Shown here in pieces: positions 18,754 through 27,855 of a stretch of 64,000 bases of DNA. The stretch lies in NCBI GenBank assembly GCA_900470965.1, contig UCCS01000008.1, positions 4,582-68,581 on the forward strand, given 5' to 3'. The position numbers and the translations under genes are program-made. The notes below the pieces were generated by a model that saw nothing but the letters and a program-made list of their open reading frames with translations, did not search any database and had not been told where the DNA came from. Source of the stretch: Hyphomicrobiales bacterium (lineage in GTDB: Bacteria; Pseudomonadota; Alphaproteobacteria; Rhizobiales; Rhizobiaceae). Within the stretch, counting starts at the first letter, position 1, and each line of letters opens with the position of its first letter.

Positions 18754-19845
18754 GTGAGCCTCCTTTGGAAAGAAATTCGTGACAATCCGATGCTGTGGCT
18801 GCTCGTCGCGGTACCCGTGGTCTTTGTCGCTGCCAGCGTCGCCCCCGAGGCTCATACTCTGCTTTTCATCCTGTCGGTGCTTGCTGTGATACCGCTCGCC
18901 GGTCTCCTGAGCCACGCGACCGAATCCGTTGCGGCAAAAACGGGCGACGCCGCTGGCGGGCTGCTCAACGCCACGCTTGGAAACCTGACAGAACTCGTCA
19001 TAGCGCTGACTGCGCTTCGCGCCGGCCAGTATACCCTCGTAAAATCATCCGTCGCCGGTGCGATTGTCACGAACACGCTGTTCATGCTGGGGGCGTCGTT
19101 TTTGCTCGGCGGCCTCAAGCATCACAGTCAGGAGTTCAATCGAGCCAATGCGCGCCTTCAGGCGGGTCTGCTCTTCCTCGCCACGATCGGCCTGCTGATG
19201 CCGTCGGCGGTTGCTTCGATGGATTCGGCGTCGGCGACTGCAGTCATCCAAAAGCTCAGCTTCGGCCTGGCGATCCTGCTCATCGTCGGATATGGGTTGG
19301 GGCTGTTGTTCACTCTCAAAACACATCGCGAGTCCTTTGCCGCAGCCGAGCACGCCCAGGCGGAAGAAGCGCCGTGGCCGATTGGTACGGCCCTCGCCAC
19401 ACTTGCCGGTGTCACGATACTGGTCGCGCTGGTCAGCGAGATCTTCGTCGAGTCCGTGCAGGAGGCAGCCAAGGTTTTCGGGATGACGCCTGCCTTTGTC
19501 GGCTTCATCGTCGTCGCACTGGTCGGCGGCGCCGCCGAAATGGCTTCGGCATTTTCCGGTGCGCGCAAGAACCGCCTCGACCTGAGCGTGGGTATTGCCC
19601 TCGGCAGCGCGTCGCAGATCGCGCTGTTTGTCGCCCCCGTGCTGGTATTGTTGAGCTATCTGATCGGTCCGACACCGATGGATCTGCAGTTTGCACCTGG
19701 CGTCGTGGTCATGGTTTTCCTGGCGACGATCACGGCGATGTTTGTCACCAATAGCGGGCGCTCGGCATGGTTCGTCGGCGTGTTGGTGCTGATGGTTTAT
19801 ATGATCTTCGCCATGACGCTGTATGTTTTGCCCGACCGAACGTAA
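18754..19845 (+). CDS. Calcium/proton exchanger, CAX/ChaA family
   Basis: 363 residues with about 11 membrane segments and the two CaCA repeats: GNLTELVIALTAL near residue 80 and GGAAEMASAFSGARKNRLDL in the second half, each bearing the essential glutamate. It exports Ca2+ (or Na+/K+) in exchange for protons. I use the GTG (VSLLWKEIRDNP) after GGGAGTGG; a longer reading upstream adds 41 residues without membrane character. It lies 132 bases after the polyamine operon, so it may have its own promoter. Ion choice is inferred from the family. Confidence 0.88.
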   Translation: MSLLWKEIRDNPMLWLLVAVPVVFVAASVAPEAHTLLFILSVLAVIPLAGLLSHATESVAAKTGDAAGGLLNATLGNLTELVIALTALRAGQYTLVKSSVAGAIVTNTLFMLGASFLLGGLKHHSQEFNRANARLQAGLLFLATIGLLMPSAVASMDSASATAVIQKLSFGLAILLIVGYGLGLLFTLKTHRESFAAAEHAQAEEAPWPIGTALATLAGVTILVALVSEIFVESVQEAAKVFGMTPAFVGFIVVALVGGAAEMASAFSGARKNRLDLSVGIALGSASQIALFVAPVLVLLSYLIGPTPMDLQFAPGVVVMVFLATITAMFVTNSGRSAWFVGVLVLMVYMIFAMTLYVLPDRT

Positions 19846-20004
19846 TGGGGCGCATCAGCGGGGAGGGGGCGGTCGTGGACGCGCCTTTGGCAACTGTCGT
19901 ATGTGAAATGGCCTCTCAGCAGATAGACCCGTGAAACTAGGGCGGAAGATTTGGTGCCGCAACCTACACTTATCCCTGGCCCGAACCGCAGGGAGGTCAA
20001 CGAC

Positions 20005-20349
20005 GTGCCCTTAAAACCTGACCATAAATTGACCCACAGGGAGATGCGGCGCCTGTTCTTCGTCGCGCTCGCAAGGCAGCTTCGTGTGATCTGGCCAATC
20101 CTGTCGGGGATCGTCTCGGTGATGATCGTGTCCGGGCTTATAATCTGGCGCATAGAAAATTGGCGCATCGATGAAGCTGTCTATTTCACTTTCGTCACGG
20201 GCCTGACCATCGGCTACGGCGATTTTACCCCCAAACATGTTTCGTCGCGTATATTGTCGTTGGTGATCGGCTTTGCGGGAATTGTGCTGACCGGCATTGT
20301 CGCTGCCGTCACTGTAAAGGCTTTGAATGCCGACGATTGGGAACCTTGA
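20005..20349 (+). CDS. Two-helix potassium channel
   Basis: 114 residues: two membrane helices flanking a pore loop with the selectivity filter TIGYGDFTP, the Ion_trans_2 layout of KcsA-like channels. The GTG start follows GGGAGGTC; another in-frame start 18 codons upstream has no such site. There is no RCK or cyclic-nucleotide domain, so it is a minimal channel that would act as a tetramer in the inner membrane. Together with the CAX exchanger it gives an ion-homeostasis pair after the polyamine genes. Confidence 0.88.
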   Translation: MPLKPDHKLTHREMRRLFFVALARQLRVIWPILSGIVSVMIVSGLIIWRIENWRIDEAVYFTFVTGLTIGYGDFTPKHVSSRILSLVIGFAGIVLTGIVAAVTVKALNADDWEP

Positions 20350-20518
20350 TTCCGCGTTCGGCTGCGCTCTTACCCTCGGGATCGCGCAATTCAATCTGGT
20401 GTGAAGTGATCCAATCGAACCGTCCTTGCGAATAACAAGGGCAGTTCATCAGGAATGAGCGGCGTTCCACTGAGTTCGTACGATTTGCAGGGGGTGAGCA
20501 GATATACGGAGCTACTGT

Positions 20519-20755
20519 ATGAGCCGAGAGCGTGGACGAAGGAAATTGATGCTCCGACTTCCCGACATCCGTCATCATCTTGTTGGCATAACCAGCGAGA
20601 CGCTGGGGGAAATGTTTGAGGCCTACGATCTTGCCGTCGATGCGCTGGACCGTTTCCGAACCCAGCATCCGGGAGAAGACAAACTGATTACCGAATATGA
20701 GCAGCTTTGCCTAGAAATAGAGCGGGAGGTTCTCGTCTATTGCGCTGACCGCTGA
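20519..20755 (+). CDS. Small protein of unknown function
   Basis: 78 residues, acidic and helical (LGEMFEAYDLAVDALDRF, EYEQLCLEIEREVL), no signal peptide or membrane segment. The ATG used has GGAG nine bases upstream; a second ATG at 20549 with AAGGAAA before it would give 68 residues and is equally possible. Its 3' end overlaps the end of the convergent AI-2E gene by 19 bases. I recognise no family. Composition and ribosome sites support a real gene. Confidence 0.5.
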   Translation: MSRERGRRKLMLRLPDIRHHLVGITSETLGEMFEAYDLAVDALDRFRTQHPGEDKLITEYEQLCLEIEREVLVYCADR

Positions 20756-21930
20756 ACCTGTCCGTCGAAACCGGTGGCAGGATCATGCCCTGCTCCGCTT
20801 GCTGCGGTCGCAGGCCAGGCCCAGGCTCGCAACAATTCATAGAAGACGCTGAGGACCACCGGTCCCAGGAACAGGCCGAGAAGCCCGTGCGAGAGCGTGC
20901 CGCCGATGACCCCGATCAGGATGACGGGCATCGGGGTCGAGAGACCGCGCGCCATCAGTATGGGCTTCAGGACATTGTCGACAACTGTGATCGGTATCGC
21001 GAGACAGGTAAAGACAAGAGCCACGGCCGACGGCCAGGAAAACCATGCCCAGATGATCATGGGCAGAAGCACCAGCCCGGGACCCAGCTGCATCACGCAG
21101 AGCATGAAGACCGCGAAGGTTAGCGCACCGCGTGCCGGAATGTCGAAGAAGGCAAAGCACAATCCGCAAAGCAGCGTCTGCAGGAAGGCGACGCCGATGA
21201 CGCCCCGCGAGACATTCCGCACTGTCGTTCCTGCAAGCCTGGCAAAGCCGACACCCTTCTCGCCGGCGATCCGGTTTGCCAGCAGCTGCGTTGCGGCCGC
21301 CAGTCGTGTGGCCCGTGTGAGAAACAGGCCGGAGAGCATGATCGAGGCGACGAAGCTCAAGACACCGCCGCCAATCGAGGCGAGCTTTGCGACGACAGCG
21401 CCCATCACCTCGCGAATGGGCGCCTGAAACTTGATGATGGTGGACGCCATGTCACCGGCAATCTGGTTCCAGGTATTGTGAAGCCGCTCCCCAATGACGG
21501 GCCATTCCTTGATGGCTAGCGGTGCTGCAGGCAAGGTGAACTCTCCCGTCCACACCTTGCTGATCAACGCCTGCACAGTGTCTGCGAAATTGACCGCGAC
21601 CAGGGCGAGCGGCGCGATGATCAGGACGAGGCAACCAACGACGATGACGACCGCCGCAATCACTGGCCTGTTGCCGATCAGCCGCGAGAGTGCATCGAAC
21701 ATTGGAAACAGCGCCACCGCAAGAATGGCTGACCAGATGACGATCAACGCGAAGGGAGCGATAAGCTCCAGGGTCCAATAGGCGAAAAGCCCGATGATGC
21801 CCAGTCGGACGAGATCGCTGACGCGTGCCTCTACCGAAATCTGCCCCGCACTGCTCCTTTGCGGGGTCGCATCGTTGACCTGCTCCATGACTACACCCAT
21901 TCCGCTGTGCCTAGCCGGACCCATCGTCAT
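20737..21930 (-). CDS. AI-2E/PerM family membrane exporter
   Basis: 397 residues, about 8 membrane segments; RLGIIGLFAYWTLELIAPF at the N-terminus and the conserved C-terminal block MARGLSTPMPVILIGVIGG followed by GLLGLFLGPVVL are typical of the AI-2E (PF01594) family. These proteins export small molecules; the substrate here is unknown. The ATG overlaps the ppk2 stop by 4 bases; an internal ATG at 21888 after GGGTG is an alternative. Last gene of the minus-strand unit DUF3302-SulP-PPK2-AI-2E. Confidence 0.85.
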   Translation of the reverse strand: MTMGPARHSGMGVVMEQVNDATPQRSSAGQISVEARVSDLVRLGIIGLFAYWTLELIAPFALIVIWSAILAVALFPMFDALSRLIGNRPVIAAVVIVVGCLVLIIAPLALVAVNFADTVQALISKVWTGEFTLPAAPLAIKEWPVIGERLHNTWNQIAGDMASTIIKFQAPIREVMGAVVAKLASIGGGVLSFVASIMLSGLFLTRATRLAAATQLLANRIAGEKGVGFARLAGTTVRNVSRGVIGVAFLQTLLCGLCFAFFDIPARGALTFAVFMLCVMQLGPGLVLLPMIIWAWFSWPSAVALVFTCLAIPITVVDNVLKPILMARGLSTPMPVILIGVIGGTLSHGLLGLFLGPVVLSVFYELLRAWAWPATAASGAGHDPATGFDGQVQRSAQ

Positions 21931-22769
21931 GACGTCGTGTCGGGTACCACATGCCGGATAGCGCGATCTTCGACATAGGCCGATGGGCGTTTCTGGCGCT
22001 TTCCGAGGTCCGGCGCTTCGAATTTCAGGCGCTCATAGGGGATCGATTGCAGGATGTGCGAGATGCAGTTGACCCGCGCCCGCTTCTTGTCATCGGAAGG
22101 TACGATCCACCACGGCGCGTGGTTGCTGTCCGTCATCCTCAGCATCTCGTCATAGACGCGCGTATAGTCCCACCAGCGCTGGTAGGATTCGACATCCATG
22201 GGGCTGAGCTTCCATTGCCGTAGCGGATCGTCGATCCGGCGCTTGAAACGCCGTTCCTGCTCTTCCTCGCTGACCGTCAGAAAATACTTGAGCAGAATGA
22301 CGCCGCTCTCGACGATTGCAGCCTCGAAACGAGGTGCCAGCTCAAGGAAGCGTTGCGCTTTCTTATCGCTGCAGAAGCCCATGACCCGATCGACGCCGGC
22401 GCGGTTATACCAGCTGCGATCGAAAATCACGATTTCGCCGGCGGCCGGCAGATAGGCGATGTAGCGCTGCATATAGATCTGTGATTTCTCTCGGTCGGTC
22501 GGTGCGGGCAGGGCGATCACGCGAAAGACACGCGGACTGACCCTTTCCGTTATGCGCTTAATCATCCCGCCCTTGCCGGCGGCATCGCGCCCCTCAAAGA
22601 CGATGACGATCCGTGCGCCGGATTTCTTGACCCAGGCTTGCAGATGGGCCAGTTCCACTTGCAGACGGGTGATTTCCTTCTCGTAATCCCACGACTTCTT
22701 TTTCTTTTTGCCCTTGCCGGTGCTGGATGCTTCACCATCGGCTAGTTTGGCCTCGTAATTCTCGTCCAT
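21927..22769 (-). CDS. ppk2: Polyphosphate kinase 2
   Basis: 280 residues, the one-domain PPK2 size. Walker A GRDAAGKGGMIKR (~60-72), Walker B IVIFDRSWYNRAGV and the lid region ERRFKRRIDDPLRQWK. It transfers phosphate between polyphosphate and nucleoside diphosphates, usually favouring nucleotide synthesis. The N-terminus carries a lysine-rich stretch (KGKKKKKS). The ribosome site is GGAGGGAGA. It is translationally linked to the AI-2E gene and lies 18 bases after the SulP gene. A polyphosphate-dependent energy role under stress fits the neighbourhood. Confidence 0.95.
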   Translation of the reverse strand: MDENYEAKLADGEASSTGKGKKKKKSWDYEKEITRLQVELAHLQAWVKKSGARIVIVFEGRDAAGKGGMIKRITERVSPRVFRVIALPAPTDREKSQIYMQRYIAYLPAAGEIVIFDRSWYNRAGVDRVMGFCSDKKAQRFLELAPRFEAAIVESGVILLKYFLTVSEEEQERRFKRRIDDPLRQWKLSPMDVESYQRWWDYTRVYDEMLRMTDSNHAPWWIVPSDDKKRARVNCISHILQSIPYERLKFEAPDLGKRQKRPSAYVEDRAIRHVVPDTTS

Positions 22770-22787
22770 GTCTCCCTCCTTCTGTCA

Positions 22788-24506
22788 TTAAGGGGCAGTA
22801 CCCGCCGGTGCGGCATCGCCGATCTGGTCGATATCGCCAATCAGCGTCCGCAGGGCTTCTTCTCTGCCATTGAAAATATTCTCCGCTCCAACAGTCTTAA
22901 GAACCCCGGCCCGTTCGAGAATGGCGCGGCTCTCATCGCTGAGATCGGCGAATGCGAAGATGATGTTTCGTGTCACGAGAATTTCGGCGACGGCTTCGAG
23001 CGCAGTCGCGCCGGTGCTGTCGATCTGCGTGATGGCGCTGGCGTCGAGCACCAGGCATTTGGTGTCGGCGGGAAGCGCCTTTGCGACTGACATCAGCCGG
23101 ATACGGACATAATCTGCGTTGTAGAACAGGATACTGCCCTGGACCGCGAAGACCGCGGCGCCCGGGACGGGGCGGGCTTCCGGGTAGCGCTGAAGATCGA
23201 AGAAACCGTGCCGACCTTCGATGCGGCCAAGCAGGCCGTCGCGTGGAAACATGGTCTGACGCAGTAGATAGGCGAAGGTTGCGGCGACGGCGACGATCAC
23301 GCCGTTGAGGACGCCGAAGCTGATCGCTCCCCACATGGCTATGAGTGCGAAGACGAATTCCATGCGGCTGATGCGCCAGATCTTCTTGAGTTCGTGAATA
23401 TCGATGAGGCTGATGGCAGCCGCCACAAGAATTGCCGCAAGCGCAGGAATCGGAAGAACCCGCAATGCGCCATTCAGGAAAACCAGCGCCGCAATCAGCG
23501 TAGCTGCCGAAACGAGCCCGGCGAGCTGCGAAACGCCGCCCGTCGATAGATTTATGGCAGTGCGGGAATCCGACGCGCTGATCGGAAACGAACCGAAAAG
23601 GCCGGGCGCGATATTGGCAGCACCGAGTCCGATCAGTTCCTGATTGGCATCAACCTCCTCGCCGGTCCGCGACCCGAAGCTGCGGGCCGTTACGATGCCG
23701 GCGCCGAAGCTGACCAGAAAGATCGTGGCCGAGCCGAGCACGATCTTGTCGATCGGCATCTTATAGAATGCCGGCAGCGAAAAGCTCGGCATCCCGCTCG
23801 GCAAGTCGCCGACGACAGCGATGCCACGGCCCTGAAAGTCGAAGATCGCTGACAGGATGACCGAGACGACGACCACCAGAACCGGGCCAGGAACTTTCAA
23901 ATTGAAGGCACGGACGACCCAGAGCAAAGCGAACATCGCAAGCCCGAGGGTGAACGAAGGCCAGTGGATCAGGTTGCTCTTGGCAAACAATTCGATCAGC
24001 GGCGAGATCAATCCCTCGGATTCGATTTTTACGCCGGTGAACCGGCCGATCTGTCCGACAAGGATCGAAAGCGACACGCCGGCGAAAAAGCCGACCAGGA
24101 TGGGACGGGAGAGGAAGCTTGCGAGGACACCGAGCCTCAGCAGCTTCGCGGCGATGCAGCAAATGCCAACCCCGAGCGCAAGCGCCGAAGCGATGGCGAC
24201 CCGGTCGACATCCGTCCCTGCGGGTTCGGCTGCAATGATGGTGCCCATCGCCGCTGCAAGCACGGTCATTGTCGCAGCATCGGGCCCGACAATCAGCAGC
24301 CGGGAAGGCCCGAAAATCGCATAGGCGATCGGTGCGACAATGCTCGCATAAATGCCGGTCTCGGGAGGCAGACCGGCAATGGCAGGATAGGCGATCGCAC
24401 TCGGCAGGCCGACGGCGGCGATTGACAGCCCGGCCGGGATATCGCTCCGGAACCAGGCCTTGTTGAAACCGGTCAAGCCTCGCAACACTGGAAGACTGCT
24501 TATCAC
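22788..24506 (-). CDS. SulP family anion transporter with STAS domain
   Basis: 572 residues. The N-terminal transport domain has ~12 membrane segments, with GLPSAIAYPAIAGLPPETG near residue 35 and SFPISASDSRTAINLSTGG. The C-terminal STAS domain (~440-555) contains DASAITQIDSTGATAL. Known substrates of the family are sulfate, bicarbonate and dicarboxylates; none can be fixed here. The start is a GTG with AGGAG upstream. Cotranscribed with ppk2. Confidence 0.92.
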   Translation of the reverse strand: MISSLPVLRGLTGFNKAWFRSDIPAGLSIAAVGLPSAIAYPAIAGLPPETGIYASIVAPIAYAIFGPSRLLIVGPDAATMTVLAAAMGTIIAAEPAGTDVDRVAIASALALGVGICCIAAKLLRLGVLASFLSRPILVGFFAGVSLSILVGQIGRFTGVKIESEGLISPLIELFAKSNLIHWPSFTLGLAMFALLWVVRAFNLKVPGPVLVVVVSVILSAIFDFQGRGIAVVGDLPSGMPSFSLPAFYKMPIDKIVLGSATIFLVSFGAGIVTARSFGSRTGEEVDANQELIGLGAANIAPGLFGSFPISASDSRTAINLSTGGVSQLAGLVSAATLIAALVFLNGALRVLPIPALAAILVAAAISLIDIHELKKIWRISRMEFVFALIAMWGAISFGVLNGVIVAVAATFAYLLRQTMFPRDGLLGRIEGRHGFFDLQRYPEARPVPGAAVFAVQGSILFYNADYVRIRLMSVAKALPADTKCLVLDASAITQIDSTGATALEAVAEILVTRNIIFAFADLSDESRAILERAGVLKTVGAENIFNGREEALRTLIGDIDQIGDAAPAGTAP

Positions 24507-24552
24507 CGCGGACTCCTATTGCTTCGTCTTGCTTCCTCAGGCTTCTCCGACA

Positions 24553-24810
24553 TCAAATCGCTGGCGGAGAAACGATCGGCGCCTCCCAGCCGCAATCCTC
24601 CCGGCGGAAGGTGGCCCAGATAAACAGGACCGGCCAGATTGCATGCAGGGTGAACAGGCTCACGCATCCGGCGACATGGATAGCGTCCTGATGGGGATGA
24701 TTTCGTACCTCGGCCATGAGATGAGGAATGTCGTGGATTTCGATCACCGCGTAGGAAAGAGCGACGACGACAAAGACCAGCACGCCTAAGGCAAAACAGT
24801 CGAGAAACAC
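24553..24810 (-). CDS. DUF3302 (YiaW-like) membrane protein
   Basis: 85 residues. FLDCFALGVLVFVVVALSY and RNHPHQDAIHVAGCVSLFTL followed by HAIWPVLFIWAT are the hallmark of the DUF3302/YiaW family: two membrane helices around a conserved NHPHQDAIH loop. Function is unknown; relatives often sit beside HlyD-type membrane fusion proteins, absent here. It is the first gene of the minus-strand unit. A GTA-N7-GTA motif shared with the kinase promoter lies ~85 bases before the start. Confidence 0.85.
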   Translation of the reverse strand: MFLDCFALGVLVFVVVALSYAVIEIHDIPHLMAEVRNHPHQDAIHVAGCVSLFTLHAIWPVLFIWATFRREDCGWEAPIVSPPAI

Positions 24811-24893
24811 GGTCGCTCCCTTCGGCTGGCCTTGCCGAGCCGTTTCATCGCTATCGACAGCGGTATACTAGGCTCGTTTTGGAGTTGTGGCCC

Positions 24894-24917
24894 GTAGCAT
24901 CGCGTAAGCTCTATTGA
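24894..24917. promoter_or_regulatory. GTA-N7-GTA motif, copy 2 (before DUF3302 unit)
   Basis: GTAGCATCGCGTA followed by AGCTCTATTGA; 20 of 24 bases identical to the copy at 4757-4780. It ends ~84 bases before the DUF3302 start codon on the minus strand. Confidence 0.45.
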
Positions 24918-25041
24918 AGCACTGGAAGTTCTGCCGTTTGCGGAGATCATCTCTGCGTGAAGGGAAAAGGGCGGGATCAAAGAGGCAGCGGTCATGGCGG
25001 CATTCGCGCCTGGGATTCCAGAGACCTTTCGAAAGCCGGCT

Positions 25042-25064
25042 AACGTAAGATCGTGTATTTTACG
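25042..25064. promoter_or_regulatory. GTA-N7-GTA motif, copy 3, inverted repeat
   Basis: ACGTAAGAT-CGTGT-ATTTTACGT: a near-perfect 9-base inverted repeat (one mismatch) that also contains GTA-N7-GTA. It lies ~70 bases before the start at 25134. The 13-base stretch CGTGTATTTTACG recurs, but for its last base, in the reverse sense at 28883-28894. Confidence 0.45.
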
Positions 25065-25133
25065 TCTGCTGCCGATCGTTCTGCTATATACTTTTTCTCG
25101 TCTGCTTAACGCAATTTGACAGCGGGGGCGGGG

Positions 25134-25448
25134 ATGGTGCCGGGAGAACAAGGTTCGACATTTTTGTCCGCCCTGGAGACGGCTGAGACTTATTTTCCCG
25201 ACCAGAAGCGGCTGGTGCAGCGGCTTTTTTATGTAAACGAGCAATTTCACAGCATGTGTGAGGATCTCACTGCTGCGGCACAGGCTTTGGCACACGTTGA
25301 GCGCTTACCGGAGGAGCTTCGGGAAGCGCGGCGGCTAGAATATGCGGGTCTCGTCGATGCCCTGTTGAAAGAGATGGGGGAGGCGATTGCCCAGTCGAAA
25401 ATTGTGGTGCTCAGGCCGTTTCCGCAGACCGGCCCCAAATCTTCGTAA
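25134..25448 (+). CDS. Small helical protein of unknown function
   Basis: 104 residues, no signal peptide, mostly helical and slightly acidic (FLSALETAETYFPDQKRL, LYVNEQFHS-like YVNEQFHSMCEDLTAA, LVDALLKEMGEAIAQSK). The ATG follows a GGGGGCGGGG purine-rich site. It precedes the DUF3300 gene by 41 bases and likely shares its transcript. The inverted repeat at 25042 lies just upstream. No family recognised. Confidence 0.6.
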   Translation: MVPGEQGSTFLSALETAETYFPDQKRLVQRLFYVNEQFHSMCEDLTAAAQALAHVERLPEELREARRLEYAGLVDALLKEMGEAIAQSKIVVLRPFPQTGPKSS

Positions 25449-25489
25449 GCGTATCTATCATTCAATGGTCCAAGGGAGTTACGTGCGTG

Positions 25490-26884
25490 ATGAAAGCAAT
25501 ATCCCGCAAACTGCTTGGTGGATTCTCTGCGCTGGCGATTATTGCGTTGCAACCGGTACTCCCGGCGCGAGCACAGACGCAGGTCCCTCTACCAACGGCG
25601 GCTCCCGCGCAGGCGAGTGCCGAGCAGCCCGCAGCCGCGCTTCTTTCCGATGACGAGCTTGAAGTGCTCGTAGCGCGGATCGCGCTCTATCCGGATGAGC
25701 TGGTTGCGGCAATTTCGGCAGCCTCGCTCTTTCCTCTGCAGATCGTCGAGGCGCAGCGCTTCCTGGAGGCAAAGAAGAAAAATTCCGACCTCAAACCCAA
25801 GAGCGATTGGGACGGCAGCGTCGTCTCGCTGCTCAATTATCCTGACATCGTCAAGATGATGAGCGAGGATCTCGACTGGACCCAGTCCCTTGCCGATGCG
25901 CTCACCAATCAGCAGAAGGATGTCCTGATCGCCATCCAGCAGCTTCGCGATGAAGCGGTGGAAAAGAACATTATCAAAACGGATGACAAGGTCACGGTCG
26001 TCACCGAAAACGACAACATCATCATCCGGCCGACCGATCCGGAGAAGATCTATATCCCGCAGTATCCGCCGGAAATGCTGTATGAACCGGGTTATGTGTC
26101 GGCGCCGATCTCCTATTATCCCGATTATTACGACAACTATTATTACCCCGGGGCGGCGTTCTTTGCGGGCGCTGTGACCGGCCTTGCCTGGGCGGCCGTC
26201 GTTAACTGGGATGACTGGGGTGTATGGGGCGGCCGCTGGGATGGCGATATCGACATCGACTGCAACAATTGCCTGAACGACCGCAACTTCAACGGAAAGA
26301 TGAAGTGGAACGACGTCGACTGGAGCAATGTCGACCGCAGCAAATTGAACATCAGCAAGGACCAACTTGCGAAAATCGACCGGTCGGCGATCAAGTCCGG
26401 CCTGCAAGGCGATAATCGCAACCAGCTGCGCAACAAGGCCAAGGACATCCAGGCGAGCCAGTTGCCCGGCAATCGGGCCAACGCGGCACGTGCCCAGGAT
26501 ATTCGGAAAAACACGGCGCAGGGCCTTAAGGACAGACCGCAGGCAAATCGGCCAGCGGCCACAAATCGCCCAACGGCTGGAAATCGACCCGAGGCTCGTC
26601 CCGAAAGAGCAGCCAATCGTCCGTCCAAGCCTGCGCAGAAATCTGTCAAGAGACCCAATAAGCCGCAAATGGCCGCCAGACCCGACAATCGCGGACGCCA
26701 GTCGAGTGCGCTCGGCAATCCCCAGTCCGGTCGCCGCGAGGCCGTGGCCTCGAAACGAGGGTCGCAGAGCATGGGCGCCCATCGTCAGTCAGCCCGTCCC
26801 CAGCAGCGGTCGCGTCCAATTCCGCATCATGGTGGAGGCGGCCGAGGCGGCGGCGGTCGAGGTGGCGGCGGTGGACGCCGGTGA
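25490..26884 (+). CDS. DUF3300 domain secreted protein
   Basis: 464 residues. Signal peptide (cut near ARA-QTQV), then a DUF3300 domain (~50-220: ALYPDELVAAISAAS, WTQSLADALTNQQKDVL, IYIPQYPPEMLYEPGY), a tyrosine-rich YYPDYYDNYYYPG patch, a hydrophobic stretch, and a long basic N/R/P-rich low-complexity tail ending in glycine repeats. The start is ATG (or the GTG one codon before) after AAGGGAG. Function is unknown; DUF3300 and DUF2950 genes usually occur as a pair, as here. An envelope or exported location is inferred. Confidence 0.88.
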   Translation: MKAISRKLLGGFSALAIIALQPVLPARAQTQVPLPTAAPAQASAEQPAAALLSDDELEVLVARIALYPDELVAAISAASLFPLQIVEAQRFLEAKKKNSDLKPKSDWDGSVVSLLNYPDIVKMMSEDLDWTQSLADALTNQQKDVLIAIQQLRDEAVEKNIIKTDDKVTVVTENDNIIIRPTDPEKIYIPQYPPEMLYEPGYVSAPISYYPDYYDNYYYPGAAFFAGAVTGLAWAAVVNWDDWGVWGGRWDGDIDIDCNNCLNDRNFNGKMKWNDVDWSNVDRSKLNISKDQLAKIDRSAIKSGLQGDNRNQLRNKAKDIQASQLPGNRANAARAQDIRKNTAQGLKDRPQANRPAATNRPTAGNRPEARPERAANRPSKPAQKSVKRPNKPQMAARPDNRGRQSSALGNPQSGRREAVASKRGSQSMGAHRQSARPQQRSRPIPHHGGGGRGGGGRGGGGGRR

Positions 26885-26913
26885 GACCTCTTTCCAGCTC
26901 AAGGAGTTACATC

Positions 26914-27852
26914 ATGAAATGTCAATCGACCGTAATTCCGTTTATGCTCGCGGCAGTCATTTGCGCCATGCCGGCAACGCCGGCGCTTTCGCAGGCCCAG
27001 ACAGATCTCGCCGAATACAGGGCAGCAACGCCATCACCGAAATTCGACAGTCCGGAGCTCGCGCTCGATAGGCTGAAATCGGTGCTGGGTTCCAGCAATA
27101 TCGACGATCTCGCCGCTCTGTTCGGCCTCAAGGCGGACAAGCTGCGCTCCAGCAACGAGGCGATGATCGCTTACGGATTGATCCGCGAGGGCGCCGAGCG
27201 GCAGGCGGTTTTGCGGGATTTCGACGGAATGAGGATCGTTACGATCGGCGATCGGCTCTGGCCGCTGCCGTTTCCGCTGACCGAAGGCAAGGACGGCAAA
27301 TGGTCCTTCGACACTGAGCGCGGCCTAGAAGAGATCGTCAATCGCCGCATCGGCGAAAACGAACTCGCCACCATCGACACCATGCATGAATATGTGGCGG
27401 CCCAGTATCAATATGCATCGGAGGATCGCGACGGCGACGGCATCTATGAATTCGCAAAGAAATTGATCAGCAGTCCTGGCAAGCTTGACGGGTTGTATTG
27501 GGATCCGAACCTCTATCCTGAGGAAAGTCCGGCAAGCGCGCTCGTCGAGACGGCAGCCTTCGGTGCCGCCAAGCGCGGGGAGGGCTATTTCGGCTACCGT
27601 TACCGCATCCTGACATCTCAGGGTGACAACGTACTTGGTGGCAAGCAAAGCTACGTCATTAACGGTTATATGACCGGCGGCTTTGCGCTGATTGCCTGGC
27701 CGGTCAAATACAGGGTCACGGGCGTACAGACATTCATGGTCAATGGCGCAAACGTCATCTACCAGCGTGATCTTGGCCCCCAAACGGACGCGCGCGCGGC
27801 GGCGATCAAGGATTTCAACCCGGACGCCAGTTGGACCGTGGTAAGCGAATAG
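26914..27852 (+). CDS. DUF2950 secreted protein
   Basis: 312 residues. Signal peptide (MKCQSTVIPFMLAAVIC, cut near ALS-QAQ). The DUF2950 domain covers the rest: FDSPELALDRLKSVLGS, LPFPLTEGKDGKWSFD, GYFGYRYRILTSQG, MTGGFALIAWPVKY. The ATG follows AAGGAGTT, 29 bases after the DUF3300 stop. Periplasmic, unknown function, partner of the upstream gene. It converges with the broken CYTH gene, three bases apart. Confidence 0.9.
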   Translation: MKCQSTVIPFMLAAVICAMPATPALSQAQTDLAEYRAATPSPKFDSPELALDRLKSVLGSSNIDDLAALFGLKADKLRSSNEAMIAYGLIREGAERQAVLRDFDGMRIVTIGDRLWPLPFPLTEGKDGKWSFDTERGLEEIVNRRIGENELATIDTMHEYVAAQYQYASEDRDGDGIYEFAKKLISSPGKLDGLYWDPNLYPEESPASALVETAAFGAAKRGEGYFGYRYRILTSQGDNVLGGKQSYVINGYMTGGFALIAWPVKYRVTGVQTFMVNGANVIYQRDLGPQTDARAAAIKDFNPDASWTVVSE

Positions 27853-27855
27853 AAT

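Larger units (their letters stand above)
24811..25133. other. Divergent intergenic region with two motif copies
   Basis: 323 bases without a gene between the divergent DUF3302 unit and the small-protein/DUF3300 unit. It holds two copies of the GTA-N7-GTA motif (24894-24917, 25044-25064), one close to each start. A TATATACTTT stretch at ~25085 could belong to the plus-strand promoter. No small open frame with a convincing ribosome site was seen. Confidence 0.6.
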
